DNA of 64,000 nt. It comes from Ichthyophis bannanicus. Taxonomy: Eukaryota; Chordata; Amphibia; Gymnophiona; Ichthyophiidae. Location of the stretch: assembly GCA_033557465.1 (NCBI GenBank), contig CM066033.1:19655080-19719079 (forward strand), written 5' to 3'. Below, in pieces: positions 23,199 through 33,740 of this stretch (its first letter is position 1; every line of letters begins with the position of its first letter). Position numbers and translations under genes: made by a program. The notes beneath the pieces are model-generated. The model was not told the origin of the DNA. It did no database searches and saw only the letters and a program-made list of their open reading frames with translations.

Positions 23199-24166
23199 AG
23201 TGTTATATATTCTAACTCTCCCATCTTTTTTTTAAGACTTCTAGCATTTACATACAAGCATTTTAGATGTCATATTTTATTCATATTAATCTGGTTATTG
23301 GTTGTTGTTATTGTTAAGTGTCGACTCATGGCGACCCTCTGGATAGTTGTTCTAACCTGTATTTGGTCTTCAGTCAGGCGGCTCACTGTTGACAGAATGG
23401 CACCCATGGCTGCTGTTATTGTATTGATCCATCTCATTGCTGGCCTTCCTTTTTTGCGTTGACCTTCTAACTATGCCAAGCATGATGTCTTTCTCTAATG
23501 ATCTCTCTCTTCGCATGACATGTCCAAAGTATGAAAGTCAAAGTCTTGTCATCTGAGCTTCTAAAGAAAGCTTAGGTTTGATCTCTAGTATTGACTGATT
23601 TGTTCTTCGGGCAATCCATGGTATATACAGTATTTGTGACCAGCACCATAATTCAAAGGCATCAATTTTCTTCCTGTCCTGTCTTTTTCACTGTCCAACT
23701 TTCGAATCCATATGACATTATTAAAAATGCCATGGCTTGAACAAGTTGAATTTTTGTATGGAGAAAGACATCTCTGCTCTTGAGAATTTTGTCTAAGTCC
23801 TTCATAGCCATTCTACCAAGAGCAATGTGTCGTCAGATTTCTTGACTGCTTTTTGCTTCTTTATTGATAATTGATCCAAGTAGGTTACAGTTGTTCATTA
23901 TTTCATGATTTTTGTCTTCTTTACATTAAGGTGCAGGCCCATTTTAAGACTGTTCCTTGATCTTGAGAAGCAAATGTTTCAGATCTTCTTCATTTTCAGG
24001 CAGTAATGTGGTATCATCAGCATAGTGAAGGTTGTTGATGAGTCTTCCACCAATCTTAAAACACCTCTCTTGTTTTCATACAATCCTGCTTCTCTGATGA
24101 TTTGTTCTGCAAATAAATTAAACAGGTGGGGAAAGTATACCCCCTTACACCTTTACTGATTTTAAA

Positions 24167-24944
24167 TCATTCTGTTTCTCCTTGTTCCGTTTGAACTGTT
24201 CCTTCTTGATCAATGTAAAGGTTGCGCACGAGAACAATCAGGTTTTCTGGTACACACGTGCTTCTTAATGTGGCCCAGAGTTTCTCATGGTTTACACAGT
24301 CAAAAGCCTTGCTGTAAAGTACACATAGATATCCTTTTGGTATTCTTAGTCTTTTCAAGGATCCATCTTATATCAAAGGTGATGTCTCTCATTCCTCGCC
24401 CTGAAACCTACCGGCACTTCAGGTAGTTCTCGTTCCAGGAATGGTGTAGTCTCTGTTGAATAATCTTCAGTAGAATCTGGCTGGCATGTGGGATCAGAGC
24501 GATTGTGCGATAATTTCTACAGTCAGTTGAATCACCTTTCTTTAGTGTTGGTATAAACATAGATCTTTTCCAATCAGATGGCCATGATATTTCTTCCAAA
24601 TGTCCTTGTAAGTATGGTAACAGCTGTATCAGATTGCTCTAATACTTCTAAGGGAAAGCCAATCTTGTTCTTCCTCTAATAGTTTCTGCTTCTATTTCTT
24701 GTCATGTGTCATTGTAGTACTTCTCCTTGTCTTGTCTTTCTGCACGTTGAAGAGCTCTGAATTCTGTGACTGCCTTTCTTTCTCCTTTGACTTTTGTTTC
24801 TCTTCGTTTCTGGGCAATTTTCAGAGTTTCATCAGTCATCCATTTTGACTGTTTTTGCTTTTTCACCTTTTGTAGAGACTTCTCACTTTCTTCCAAACAC
24901 AGCCTTATTGGTGTCTTCCGATAAGTCTTCTGGAGCTCTGTCAT
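24167..24944 (-). pseudogene. BovB-type reverse transcriptase fragments
   Basis: Three frames carry RT motifs. 24702-24944 has SKWMTDETLKIAQKRRETK, the segment before the RT. 24408-24599 has EISWPSDWKRSMFIPTLKKG, DCRNYRTIALI and the LLKIIQQRL block. 24167-24358 has YSKAFDCVNHEKLWATL and then IVLVRNLYIDQEGTVQTEQG, matching the DYSKAFDCV palm block. The aspartate before YSKAF is replaced because the frame reads LYSKAF. Frameshifts separate them. The enzyme would prime reverse transcription at nicked target DNA. Confidence 0.8.
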
Positions 24945-25210
24945 TTGTATCTAAAGCAGCAAATCAATTTTGCAGTCTTTAAATTCCAGTGGTATATTCT
25001 CAAGGTCATATTTTGCTACTTTCATAAGTGGCTTGACCTTTTTCAACTTTAGCTTGGCTTTGTATACTAGTAGATGGTGAACTGTACCATAGTCAGCTCC
25101 AGGTTTTGTCTTTGTTGATGGGTATAGAGCAGCGATGGCGAACCTATGGCACGCGTGCCAGCTGTGGCACGCGAAGGCCTTGCAGCTGGCACGCGGGAAG
25201 GTCGCACATT

Positions 25211-25567
25211 AAAAAAAAAAAAAAAGCTGCCCGCTGCCGCCGCGGCGGCATGGAGTGTCCCGCGGGGCTCCCTCTGCCCGGCGGGACTCTCCCGGCGCTG
25301 CTCAGCCCCTCTCTGCCGGCTTGCAGAGACGCGAAGGGAGAGTCTCCCTCGAGTCTCTGTTAAGCCCGCAGGGGCTGATGGGGAAATTTCCCATCTGCCC
25401 CTGCGGGCTTAAGAGAGACGCGAGGAGACTCTCTCTCCCTTCGCGTCTCTGCAAGCCGGCAGAGAGAGAGGGGCTGAGCAGCGCCGGGAGAGTCCCGCCG
25501 GGCAGAGGGAGCCCCGCGGGACACTCCATGCCGCGGCGGCGGCAGCGGGCAGCTTTTTTTTTTTTTT
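25211..25567. repeat. 357-bp near-perfect GC-rich palindrome
   Basis: The block starts in a run of A (25211-25225) and ends in a run of T (25554-25567). Its centre is gggaaatttccc at 25381-25392. The arms contain ggcagcgggcagc / gctgcccgctgcc, gagtgtcccgcgggg and its mirror, and many matching steps with only a few mismatches and small indels. Open reading frames on both strands are mirror shadows and not genes. It would extrude as a long hairpin. Confidence 0.92.
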
Positions 25568-25589
25568 ATTGCCATGAGCCGAGGGAGGG

Positions 25590-27230
25590 GGGTTAGTACT
25601 GGCAATGGGCGGGGGAGGGTGGGGGGGGGGTTAAGACTGGCAATGGGCTAGGGAGGGAGGGAGGTTAAGACTGGCAATGGGCTAGGGAGGGAGGGGGGTT
25701 GAGACTGGCAATGGGCTAGGGAGGGAGGGAGGGAGGGGGTTGAGACTGGCAATGGGCTAGGGAGGGAGGGAGGGAGGTTAAGACTGGCAATGGGCTAGGG
25801 AGGGAGGGAGGGGGGGTTAAGACTGGCAATGGGCTAGGGAGGGAGGGAGGTTAAGACTGGCAATGGGCTAGGGAGGGAGGGAGGGGGTTTAAGACTGGCA
25901 ATGGGCTAGGGAGGGAGGGAGTTAAGACTAGCAATGGGCTAGGGTGGTAGGGAGGTTGAGACTGGCAATGGGCTAGGGAGGGAGGGAGGGAGGGGGTTGA
26001 GACTGGCAATGGGCTAGGGAGGGAGGGAGGGAGGTTAAGACTGGCAATGGGCTAGGGAGGGAGGGAGGTTAAGACTGGCATGGGCTAGGGGGGGGGGAGG
26101 GGGGTTGAGACTGGCAATGGGCTAGGGAGGGGGGGTTGAGACTGGCAATGGGCTAGGGAGGGAGGGAGGGAGGGAGGGAGGGGGTTGAGACTGGCAATGG
26201 GCTAGGGAGGGGGGGTTAAGACTGGCAGTGGGTGGGGAGGGGGGTTAAGACGCAGTGGGCTATGGGGGGGAGTTTAAGACTAGCAATGGGCTGTGGGCTG
26301 ATGAGGGCTGGCAATGGGCTATGAGTGATGAGGGCTGTCTGGAAATGGGGTGATGGGGGGTTAGGACTGGTAATGGGCTATGGGGGGGGGTTTAAGACTG
26401 GTAGTGGGCTGATGGGGGGGTTAGGACTGGTAATGGGCTATGGGGGGGTTAAGACTGGTAGTGGGCTGATGGGGTGTGTAGGATGATAATGGGTTATGGG
26501 GGGGGGCTAGGACAGGAAATGGGCTGATGGGGAGGGGTTAGGACTTGAGGTGGGCTGATGTGCTTAGGACTGGTAATGGTCTGTGGGCTGATGGGGGGGG
26601 TTTAGGACTGGCAATGGGCTATGGGGGGCTGACTGGAAATGGGATGATGGGGGGTAGGACTGGTAAAGGGTTATAGGGGGGGGGCTTGAACTGAAAATGG
26701 GGTGATGGGGGTTAGGACTGGAAGTTGATTGACGGGGGGGCTAGGACTGGTAATGGGTTGGGGTGTTGCTAGGACTGGAATGGGCTGAGTGGAAGGGGAG
26801 GCCTTGAACTGCAAATAGCTGATGGGGAGGGGGCTTGGAATGGAAATGGGCTGTGAGGGAAGGGAGCTAGGACTGAAAATGGGCTGATGGAACAGCTAGG
26901 ATAGGACTGGAAATGGGCTGTTGGGGGGAGCTAAGATTGGAAAAGGGCTGTGGTGGGGGCTTGAATTGAAATGGACTCATGGAGGGGCTAGAACTGGAAG
27001 TAGGCTCATGGGGGGCTTGGACTGGAGTTGGGCTGAGGGGAGGGTAGCTAAGATTTGACATGGGCGGATGGTGGGGCGAGGCTTGATACTGTGCTGATGA
27101 TGTGTCTTGGACTGGAATGGGGCTGATGCAGGGACTAGAAGGGAATGGATGCTGGGTGAGACTGGAACTAGAAGGGAGCTGATGTTGGGGGAGGATTAGA
27201 ATGGGATGGGGCTGGGAGAGTAAAATGGAG
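25590..27230 (+). repeat. G-rich minisatellite, ~35-bp unit
   Basis: The unit is of the form agactggcaatgggctaggg followed by one to five copies of aggg and ggtta or ggttg. It is well conserved from 25620 to 26260 (about 18 copies of 30-45 bp) and becomes more degenerate to about 27230, where units keep ggactgg...aatgggctgatgggg. The plus strand repeatedly has four or more GGG runs separated by single bases, a strong G-quadruplex pattern. Confidence 0.9.
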
Positions 27231-28054
27231 AGGGGAAAAATATTTTGTGTAGGAGGGATGAAAAATCTACAATTGGCCAGGTATTGGGAGAGTAATTGGG
27301 GATTGAGGATGGAGGGGTAAAATTTGTGTGGATGAAATAGGAATGAGGAAAGAGCAAAAGGAGAAAGATTAGTATGTTAAAGCAGATGTAGAGAGAGAGA
27401 GAGAATGGAAAAAAAAACTAGAAGAGAGAAGAAAGGACAAATGGACAGCAGACGATGGAGAGTTAGCAGGAAAACATGAAGAAACCAGAAGAAGGTGGCT
27501 GGACCAATTGCAACTGAAAAAAAAAATGCACAAAAGGTAGAAAGATATCTCTTATTTTGAATTTATTAACTGGAATATGTCAGCTCTGGGAAATGTGCAT
27601 CATTAACATCTGCGCTTTGTTTGGTACAAGAGGAAATTCCTATTTGACGTTGCCACTTGTTCTCTTTCCCCAGTATTCTCTGAAATGTATTGGTTTAATA
27701 TTTGCAGTGTTGCCTTTTGATAGGTAGGGTATGGTGCTTTGTGAGTCCTGGTAATGCTGTCAGGATACGGTGGGTTTGCTATGGGTTCTAAATGGGCAGC
27801 GTTTGTAGTGGTTCCTAATGTGCCTGGCGGTTGGCACTGGATTATAGTAATGTAGAAATCTTTTAGTCTTTCTTATCCATACACTCATTAAGAGACATGT
27901 TTACTAAAGTTAGTGTATGGTAACATTATGCAAATATTTATGCAAATAAGACCACTTATGCAAATGACGTGCTGGCACTTTGAGGAAATTCTTTGGTTTT
28001 GTGCGGCAGTTTGGGCACTCGGGCTCAAAAAGGTTAGCCATCACTGGTATAGAG

Positions 28055-28900
28055 TATTTCCATCATTGACTTCAACAGATGTAGTCAATTTGATTTTTGT
28101 ACCATCCATTGGGTGAAGTCCATGTGTACAGTCGCCACTTGTGTTGCTAGAAGGTGGTGTTTGAGATGAATAGATCGTTGGTCTTGCAGAATTCTATCAG
28201 TTTCTCCAGCTTGATTTCTGTTGTCAAGTCCATATTTCCAACCATTTTGCCTTCTTCTTTGTTGCCAACTTTTGCATGACTATCAGGATATCCTGTTTGC
28301 ATGTTCTGTCAATTTCAGCTTGTACTTGTTTGTAGAACTCATCAATTTCATTCTCTTCTGTGGCTGTTGTTGGGGCATATACTTGAATTATAGTTGTGTT
28401 GAAAGGCATTCCTCATAGACAAAAAGAAATTAAGCAATCACTGACTGCATTGTTTTTCATTACAGTTCTTGCAAGTTTCTTCTTAATTATAAATTCAACA
28501 CCACTTCCTCTTTGTCTTTCATTTCCAGTACAGTAGACCACGTGATCATCTGATGCAAAAATGCCCAGTGCCAGCTTATTTTAGTTCGCTGACACCCAAC
28601 AGATCAAGTTGAACATGTTCCATTTTATTTTAGACCACCTCCAACTTCCCTTGGTTCATGCTTCGTATGTTCCATGTCCCAATATGTTAGACATCTTTGT
28701 AGCTTCTGACTCTCATTTCATGCACAGCTACATCAGCAGTCAGTCGTCCCGAGGATTTTGATCCAACCACATAATAAATGCTGGCTTTAATCTGAAAAGT
28801 CTTCAGCTCCTCCCCAATAGCTAGTTTAGTGCCTTCCGACCTGGGGAGTCTCATCTTCCAGCACTATGGAATTTGTGCAGTTTGTTTTGTTGTGACTATC
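28055..28900 (-). pseudogene. BovB-type endonuclease region
   Basis: On the minus strand 28224-28409 encodes FNTTIIQVYAPTTATEENEI followed by DEFYKQVQAEIDRTCKQDIL, a conserved APE-type endonuclease block of BovB-type elements. Blocks further upstream (28480-28700) read as DDHVVYCTGNE and similar in shifted frames, and the GDWN block expected after this ORF is missing or mutated. It would nick target DNA. The gene is interrupted by stops. Confidence 0.72.
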
Positions 28901-29881
28901 CATTGGGTTTTTGTGGCAAGATACGGAAGTAGATTGTCAGGCCTTTCTTCTGCACTGTTTAAGTTTAGTGCTATTGCTGTTGCCACAGAAATATGATCCT
29001 CCGCCGCCAACACTGTCCCATTCTACTGCGGCCAGATGGGTGGTTTGTCTTGGTCTGGCACCTCAGCTGAGACCTGTCCATCTTGGGAGACCCTGCCAGT
29101 AGTTAAACTACCGATAGCTTAGCCCTCAGCATCACTGATGCACACAAGTCCTCACAGCATGACACGCTGCAAACCAAGTGAGGGCTGGTTATCGGTAGGC
29201 AGGGGTAATTTGGAATCTTTAAGCTCTGTATTTTTATTTATTTTATTTGTTACATTTCTATACCCTCCCCTTCCAGAGATCAGGGGCGGTTTAAAAGGAA
29301 CAAAAATAAACTTTTTACAGATAACCTGATTTGCAGGTAGGGTCAGTGGGTTGGCGTTACAATTTTTTAGGAACTATGTTCAACTTGGCTATATACAGGA
29401 ATTTTCATGCTTACGTTTGTTTTATACGGCCTTTATCTGGGTTGGGTGAGCTGTCCCTGTGGTGCATGTGTGTTGGGATATGAGTTTTCTGTACCGTAGT
29501 ACATAGTAAAGAGGTGGGTTTTTAGGTGCTTTCTGAAATCTTTGAGGTCTTTTGTTGTGCGGATGTGCAGTGGGAGGGTGTTGCAGATGTTGGGTGCAGC
29601 ATAGGAGAATGCTCTGGAGCTGCTGGTTTGCTTTGTTTTTCGGATGGAGGGTGGGATTGTTAAGGAGTGAGTGGCATTCTCCCTGCGTGTTCTGTTTGTT
29701 GGGGTGAGGAGGAGGGTTGAGAGGAAAGAGGGAGCAACATTGTTGATGAGTCTGAATGATGTTACAAGTAGTGTGTATCTGATCGGCTTTCTATTGGGAG
29801 CCAGTGTAGGGCATATAGGAGGGGAGTGACATGGTCAGTTAGTCTGGCTTTGCAGGTGATCTTGGCTGTGATATTTTGCAT

Positions 29882-30325
29882 TCATTGGAGTATGTGGAGA
29901 CTCTTTGCCGGCAGACCCTGCAACAGCCTGTTGCAGTAGTCGAAGTGTGGGGTGATGATGGATTGAATGACCACTCTGAAGTCGTTATCTTCAAGGAGAG
30001 GTCTTAGTTGTTGTATGGATTTTAATTTGTAGAGGATTGTTCTGGCTGTTCGTTTCAGGTGGGGTACCATGCTGAGGGAGGTATCTAGGACAACACCGAG
30101 GTATTTAACTTCCTTTTTGACTGGGATTGTGGTGTTGTTGATGGTGATGGCTTGGGGTAGGGCTGTGTCTTGGTTTCTTGTGATGTGCATCGCTTCTGTC
30201 TTTTTGTAGTTTAGGCTGAGGTTGTTGAATTTCAGCCAGGAGTCAGCTTCCTTAATACATTCATCCAGGTTGTTGTAGTTGGGGTTATTTACATCTATGG
30301 GGAGCGACAACATGATGTCATCCAC
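29882..30325 (-). CDS. L2 reverse transcriptase, C-terminal part (147 aa)
   Basis: The frame starts at the catalytic box (VDDIMLSLPIDV, where the normal box is YADDT or YVDDI), continues with WLKFNNLSLNYKKTEAMHI and the KEVKYLGVVLDTSLSM block (residues about 70-86), and reaches the FDYCNRLLQGLPAKSL block at the end. The order and spacing match L2-clade RTs. The frame ends at a stop before the expected HWLPI block, which is found in another frame at about 29790-29830. The listed start is an internal methionine; the SINE at 30332 interrupts the frame directly before it. Confidence 0.82.
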   Translation of the reverse strand: MDDIMLSLPIDVNNPNYNNLDECIKEADSWLKFNNLSLNYKKTEAMHITRNQDTALPQAITINNTTIPVKKEVKYLGVVLDTSLSMVPHLKRTARTILYKLKSIQQLRPLLEDNDFRVVIQSIITPHFDYCNRLLQGLPAKSLHILQ

Positions 30326-30331
30326 ATAGAT

Positions 30332-30624
30332 TTATTTATTTATTTACATTCTCTTATATACCGCGCTATTCTGCTTCAGTGCGGTTTACATTGAACAAAC
30401 TGAAATTACATTGAACAGGGCATTATAACTTGGAGATAACTATTTTACAGGGAACATGGGCTATGGAGCGTTAAGTGGCTTGCCCAAGACCACAAGGAGC
30501 ACCTGTGGGACTAGAAACCCCAGTCCTTCTGGCACAAGGTTGCTGTCCTCTAGTGGGATTTGAACCCCCGACCTTCCGGCCTGAAGTACCTTGCCCCAAC
30601 CACTAGGCCACTCCTCCACTCCAC
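30332..30624 (-). repeat. Complete tRNA-derived SINE with L2-type tail
   Basis: On the minus strand the element begins with a tRNA-like head containing a perfect A box TGGCCTAGTGG (30600-30610) and the B box GGTTCAAATCC (30556-30566). It has a body with agtggcttgcccaag-type blocks in reverse and ends in gtataagagaatgtaaataa(ataaa)n. A 5-bp duplication TAGAT flanks it (30327-30331 and 30625-30629). Its tail body resembles L2 3' ends here, which suggests mobilisation by L2 machinery. Related copies lie at 37261-37543 and 51068-51346, and tail fragments at 8951, 16586, 54580-54850 and 58037. Confidence 0.88.
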
Positions 30625-30920
30625 TAGATGTAGTAGTGGATGTTGTGTTTTTGGAATATGTGGGTGATAGGTTGAAGGTGCAGGTTGAAAAGGAGGGCAG
30701 AGAGGGCGGAACTTTGTGGTTTGCCTTGTTCTTGTCGAAAGGTGTTTGCGGGTTTTTTCCCTATTTGGATCGTGAACTTGCGGTCTGAGATGTATGATTT
30801 AAACCAGAGCGGGACTAGGCTGCCCAGGCAATATATTCGAGCCTTGCAATGAGGGTTTCGTGGTTTATATTATCGAATGCTGAGGCGACGTCTAGAAAGA
30901 TTAGGAGGAATGCTCTATAC

Positions 30921-32910
30921 CAGGCATGTCCAACAGGTAGATCGCGATCTACCTGTAAATCACGGAGGGTTCAGAGGTAGATCGCCAGCCCCACTTGGCT
31001 CCATCTCTCCTGATTGCAAAGAAATGCAAACCTTTCACTGAAGGGGAATTTGTAAAAGATTGTTTTCTTGAAGCAGCTTACAATCTTTTTGAAGGATTTA
31101 AAAATAAGAAAGAGATCATAGCTGCTATTCAAGATGTACAATTGTCAAGAAACGCTGTCATGCGGCGAATAGAAAATATGTGTGGAGACACAACTGAACA
31201 ATTGTTGAGGATGTTTCAAATTGTGTTGCTTTCTCACCTCAACTGGAAGAATCTACAGACATAAGAGACATAGCCCAGTTACTAGTCTTTATCCGAATGG
31301 TTTTTGAAGACTTCAGCGTTAAAGAAGAACTACTTGGAACGACTTCTTTAAAAGGGAGAACTACCAGTCAGGAAATATTCAGTTCTTTCCATTCTTTTGT
31401 GACAAATTGTAATCTTCCATTGCATAGACTTGTTTCCATCACTACTGATGGAACAAGAGCAATGACAGGTGAGGTTAATGGTTTCATAGCCCTCTGTAGA
31501 CAGCATGACGACTTCCCAGATTTCCTTTCTTACCACTGCATCATTCACCAGCAAGTTTTGGCAACCAAGAGACTCAATACAAGGACTGTCATGGACATCA
31601 CTTTCAAAATTGTAAATTCAGTTCATGGAAGATCACTTCAAAGACGGCTTTTCAATCTTACTCTTGATGAAGGGGCAGTGGAAATCATTTTGCACACAGA
31701 TATAAGGTGGCTAAGTAGGCACAAATTTCTGCAAAGATTTTGTGATTTGCTGAATGAAATAAGAAGTTCTTTGAAGGAGAGGGGAGATGACCAAGCAGAG
31801 TTGGAAGATGAGGAGTGGTTATGTGATCTGGCTTTTTTCGCTGACTTTACAGGCGAACTAAGTGATATGAACCTTGAATTACAAGGTAAAAACAAATACA
31901 TTGGTAAGATGATGAGTACAGTTTCATCCCACAAGAGCTAATTTGAGCTAATGATGACTGACCTTGCAAACAAAAAACTTTTGATCATTTTCCTAATACG
32001 CAAGACCATCTGGGACAATATCCAAATTTTGTTTTTCAGAGAAGTATGTGACAGAAATCTGTTCTGTTATCCAGGAATTCGAAAACAGATTCTGTGGCTT
32101 CCAAAAAATTGGAACAGTTGTGGAGTACTTGTCATACCCATTCAAAGTAGATGTGGAAATTAAAGAAACTGCAGCTGCTATCAGTAAAAATTACTCATTG
32201 AACAAGCCATCTCTTGAAAACAAAATATTAACCCTTAAAATGACATTTTTCTCAAGACCTGTGCTGAGCAAGAATCATTTTGGAAGCTAGTGCCTAGAGA
32301 CAAATTTCCCAACTTGAGAAGATGCAGTGAAGCTGTACACTCCTGTTTCGGTTCAACTTATTTGTGTGAATCTGCGTTTTCCCATCTGAAAATGACAAAG
32401 AGTACAGAACGTTCCAACATGACAGATGAACATCTCCAGGATTCCCTGAGACTGGCCCTCACGCAATATTCATTCAACTTCAAAAAGCTGGTGGATGAAA
32501 TGCAGGCTCAGACGTCTCACTAATGAGTAAGAGCGAAATATTAAAGATTGTGCAAGATCAGCCTGGATCAATACTTGACCTAAATTTAACACAAATTACT
32601 CAATAAAAGATAAAGAAAGTTATTACTCAATAAAACTTTAAGAAAAAATGTACTTTCAATTTCCCCTTGCAGTTCTTACTGGATCATCGTCTCTCTGTTT
32701 TGTTTTTGCTTAATTTGCTTAACAGCTGATCACATCCAAGTAAATGACAGAAGGTCCATTAAAAATAGGGGGGGGGGAGGAATCCTCCAACTTTATTGGG
32801 TTAAAATTTAATTTGAAAATAATTTTAAACTTAATTTTCATGGTGGTAGATCACCGGCACTTTTGGCCGGAAAAAGTAAATCACGACCTGTTCGAAGTTG
32901 GACATGCCTG
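30921..32910 (+). mobile_element. hAT transposon with near-complete transposase
   Basis: The ends are caggcatgtccaacaggtag on the left and the mirrored ttggacatgcctg on the right, flanked by a perfect 8-bp duplication CTCTATAC (30913-30920 and 32911-32918). The length is 1990 bp. Just inside the left end is a hairpin, aggtagatcgcgatctacct. The interior encodes a Charlie-type hAT transposase in several frames (30995-32523). It sits at the truncated 5' edge of the L2 element. Confidence 0.9.
30995..32523 (+). pseudogene. hAT (Charlie-like) transposase, broken
   Basis: The piece at 30995-31264 holds the segment before the catalytic core (KCKPFTEGEFVKDCFLEAA). 31297-31941 holds the first catalytic region with ITTDGTRAMTG (the Asp of the TDG box), HCIIHQQVLATKRL, the CxxH element and TDIRWLSRHKFL. 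31951-32290 is degraded. 32290-32523 is the C-terminal dimerisation domain with CESAFSHLKMTKSTERSNMT. At least two frameshifts and a stop separate the pieces. An N-terminal BED finger is not visible in the short 5' part, so the start may be deleted. It would cut and paste hAT elements. Confidence 0.85.
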
Positions 32911-32918
32911 CTCTATAC

Positions 32919-33056
32919 TTAAGGACATTTAAGTTACTTTTGTCTTTACTGGAACCTCTCTGTTGATATGCCCTAACATTCACCCTCTATGCTTAAGTTT
33001 AGAAATATTCCACTGCACATAGCAAGGATTGTATCATAAAGGAATTCTTGGCTCAC
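32919..33056. other. Intron sequence beside the linker exon
   Basis: No repeat or gene is recognised between the hAT target duplication and the exon at 33057-33164. Confidence 0.4.
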
Positions 33057-33164
33057 CCATCTTGGTGTCCGTATTCTCCTCTCCTCCCTCAAGCTGGTTC
33101 CTGAGATGAACCTCTTCTATTTTCAGGCTCTCTTCTGTGGGATCCGTACAGTAGCCTCTTCTGC
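33057..33164 (-). CDS. Linker exon of the KRAB-type zinc finger gene (108 bp)
   Basis: On the minus strand the exon follows an acceptor (ccatttttctaacag) and ends before a good donor (ATGG then gtgagc). It begins in phase with the preceding KRAB-B exon (one base G plus GC) and ends with one base that joins the GT of the zinc-finger exon at 13237. The encoded peptide contains TDPTEESLKIEEVHLRNQLE, an acidic linker of the sort found between KRAB and fingers in such genes. It is open throughout. About 19.8 kb of intron separate it from the finger exon and 20.6 kb from the KRAB-B exon. Confidence 0.75.
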
Positions 33165-33364
33165 CTGTTAGAAAAATGGAAAAGTAACTTAATTGATAGG
33201 GAAAGGTAAGACTTCAGAAGAGCAACACTTGCATAAAAGTGGGATGATTGGAATCCTGCGAGTTCTGAAAATTAAAGTATCCTGGTGGAAAGCTTTATGA
33301 ACCTTCTGTAGCAATGATATGGAACCAAGGCAGGGAACACGAAGGAGAAATTTCATTTGCTGTT

Positions 33365-33545
33365 AATTTCCTTTCCTGGAATCCTGCTAGACCAGTCCAG
33401 ACAAGTGGGTTAAGTCCCTCTGTGAGCAGATGTTGGAGACAGAGAAAGTGTCAGAAGCCTCAACAAACAGACTCTGGCATAGAGAGAGGCTCCCCTAGGT
33501 GTCACCCTCAGTATACTTTTGTAAAAGCAGAGGAAGCCCCATGTC
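33365..33545. repeat. DIRS A left terminus (3' inverted repeat)
   Basis: It reads aatttcctttcctggaatcc, then tgctagaccagtccagacaag, and on to ctcccctaggtgtcaccctc. Its reverse complement is at 52430-52588, with about 85-90 percent identity by eye. Confidence 0.88.
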
Positions 33546-33740
33546 AACCAAAACGCATTAAAACGCCCCAGGGGACCTGGAATGGTGAGCGCCAACAAGT
33601 GCAACTTTCTACAAAGGGCGTAAGCAGGCTAAACTGACTTCTGAGCCTGAAACTGAGATCACAGCCTGTCCTTCCAGAAAGCTATATTAAATGAATGACG
33701 ACCCAAGGCTGTTGCTGAAGAATGCAGTGAGGGGTCAGTC

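Larger units (their letters stand above)
13565..23295 (-). mobile_element. CR1 LINE, split by several later insertions
   Basis: One minus-strand CR1 can be followed through four pieces: 13565-14735 (3' end and reverse transcriptase), about 16019-16585 and 16684-16959 (endonuclease), and 23199-23295 (further upstream). They are separated by an unassigned block plus an L2 fragment, a SINE tail, and the whole DIRS element C. The pieces are in the right order and orientation, and the 3' end shows the same conserved block as the CR1 at 1-907. Its 5' end is lost at the start of the BovB-type element. Confidence 0.8.
25130..28046. mobile_element. Non-autonomous hAT element with palindrome and minisatellite
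   Basis: The ends are cagcgatggcgaacctatgg on the left and the reverse complement of cagtgatggctaacc on the right. They are flanked by a perfect 8-bp duplication GTATAGAG (25122-25129 and 28047-28054), the hallmark of hAT transposons. The terminus cagtgatggcgaacc is known from OposCharlie-like hAT families. No transposase is encoded. The interior holds a 357-bp GC-rich palindrome, a G-rich minisatellite and about 800 bp of AT-rich sequence near the right end. It interrupts the BovB-type LINE. Confidence 0.88.
23296..29150 (-). mobile_element. RTE/BovB-type LINE, split by a hAT element
   Basis: The minus-strand element ends at 23296 in a ttgttgttattgtt tail (aacaacaac on its own strand) preceded by the gagtc/gactca block typical of BovB-type 3' ends. 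RT blocks lie at 24167-24944 and endonuclease blocks at 28055-28900. Between them is a hAT insertion with an 8-bp duplication. A second copy of the 3' end is at 62522-63112. Many stops are present. The 5' boundary near 29150 is uncertain. Confidence 0.8.
29229..30912 (-). mobile_element. L2-clade LINE, 5' truncated
   Basis: The minus-strand element ends at 29229 in attttatttattt with the L2-like 3' block next to it. It encodes RT C-terminal sequence at 29882-30325, and after a SINE insertion (30332-30624) continues with RT palm sequence (LDVASAFDNINHETLIARL at about 30840-30900). Its 5' end is at the hAT element, which inserted exactly where L2 similarity stops. Confidence 0.8.

Noticed and set aside
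25146..25605. Several long frames on both strands in the GC-rich palindrome
   Set aside because: They are mirror images of each other across the palindrome centre and have no domain.
25590..27230. Possible CRISPR-like or protein-coding tandem repeat
   Set aside because: Units have no unique spacers of constant length, the repeats are adjacent and G-rich, and the context is a vertebrate hAT element.
30550..30624. Functional tRNA gene
   Set aside because: The promoter boxes are perfect, but it is the head of a SINE with body and tail that recurs elsewhere.
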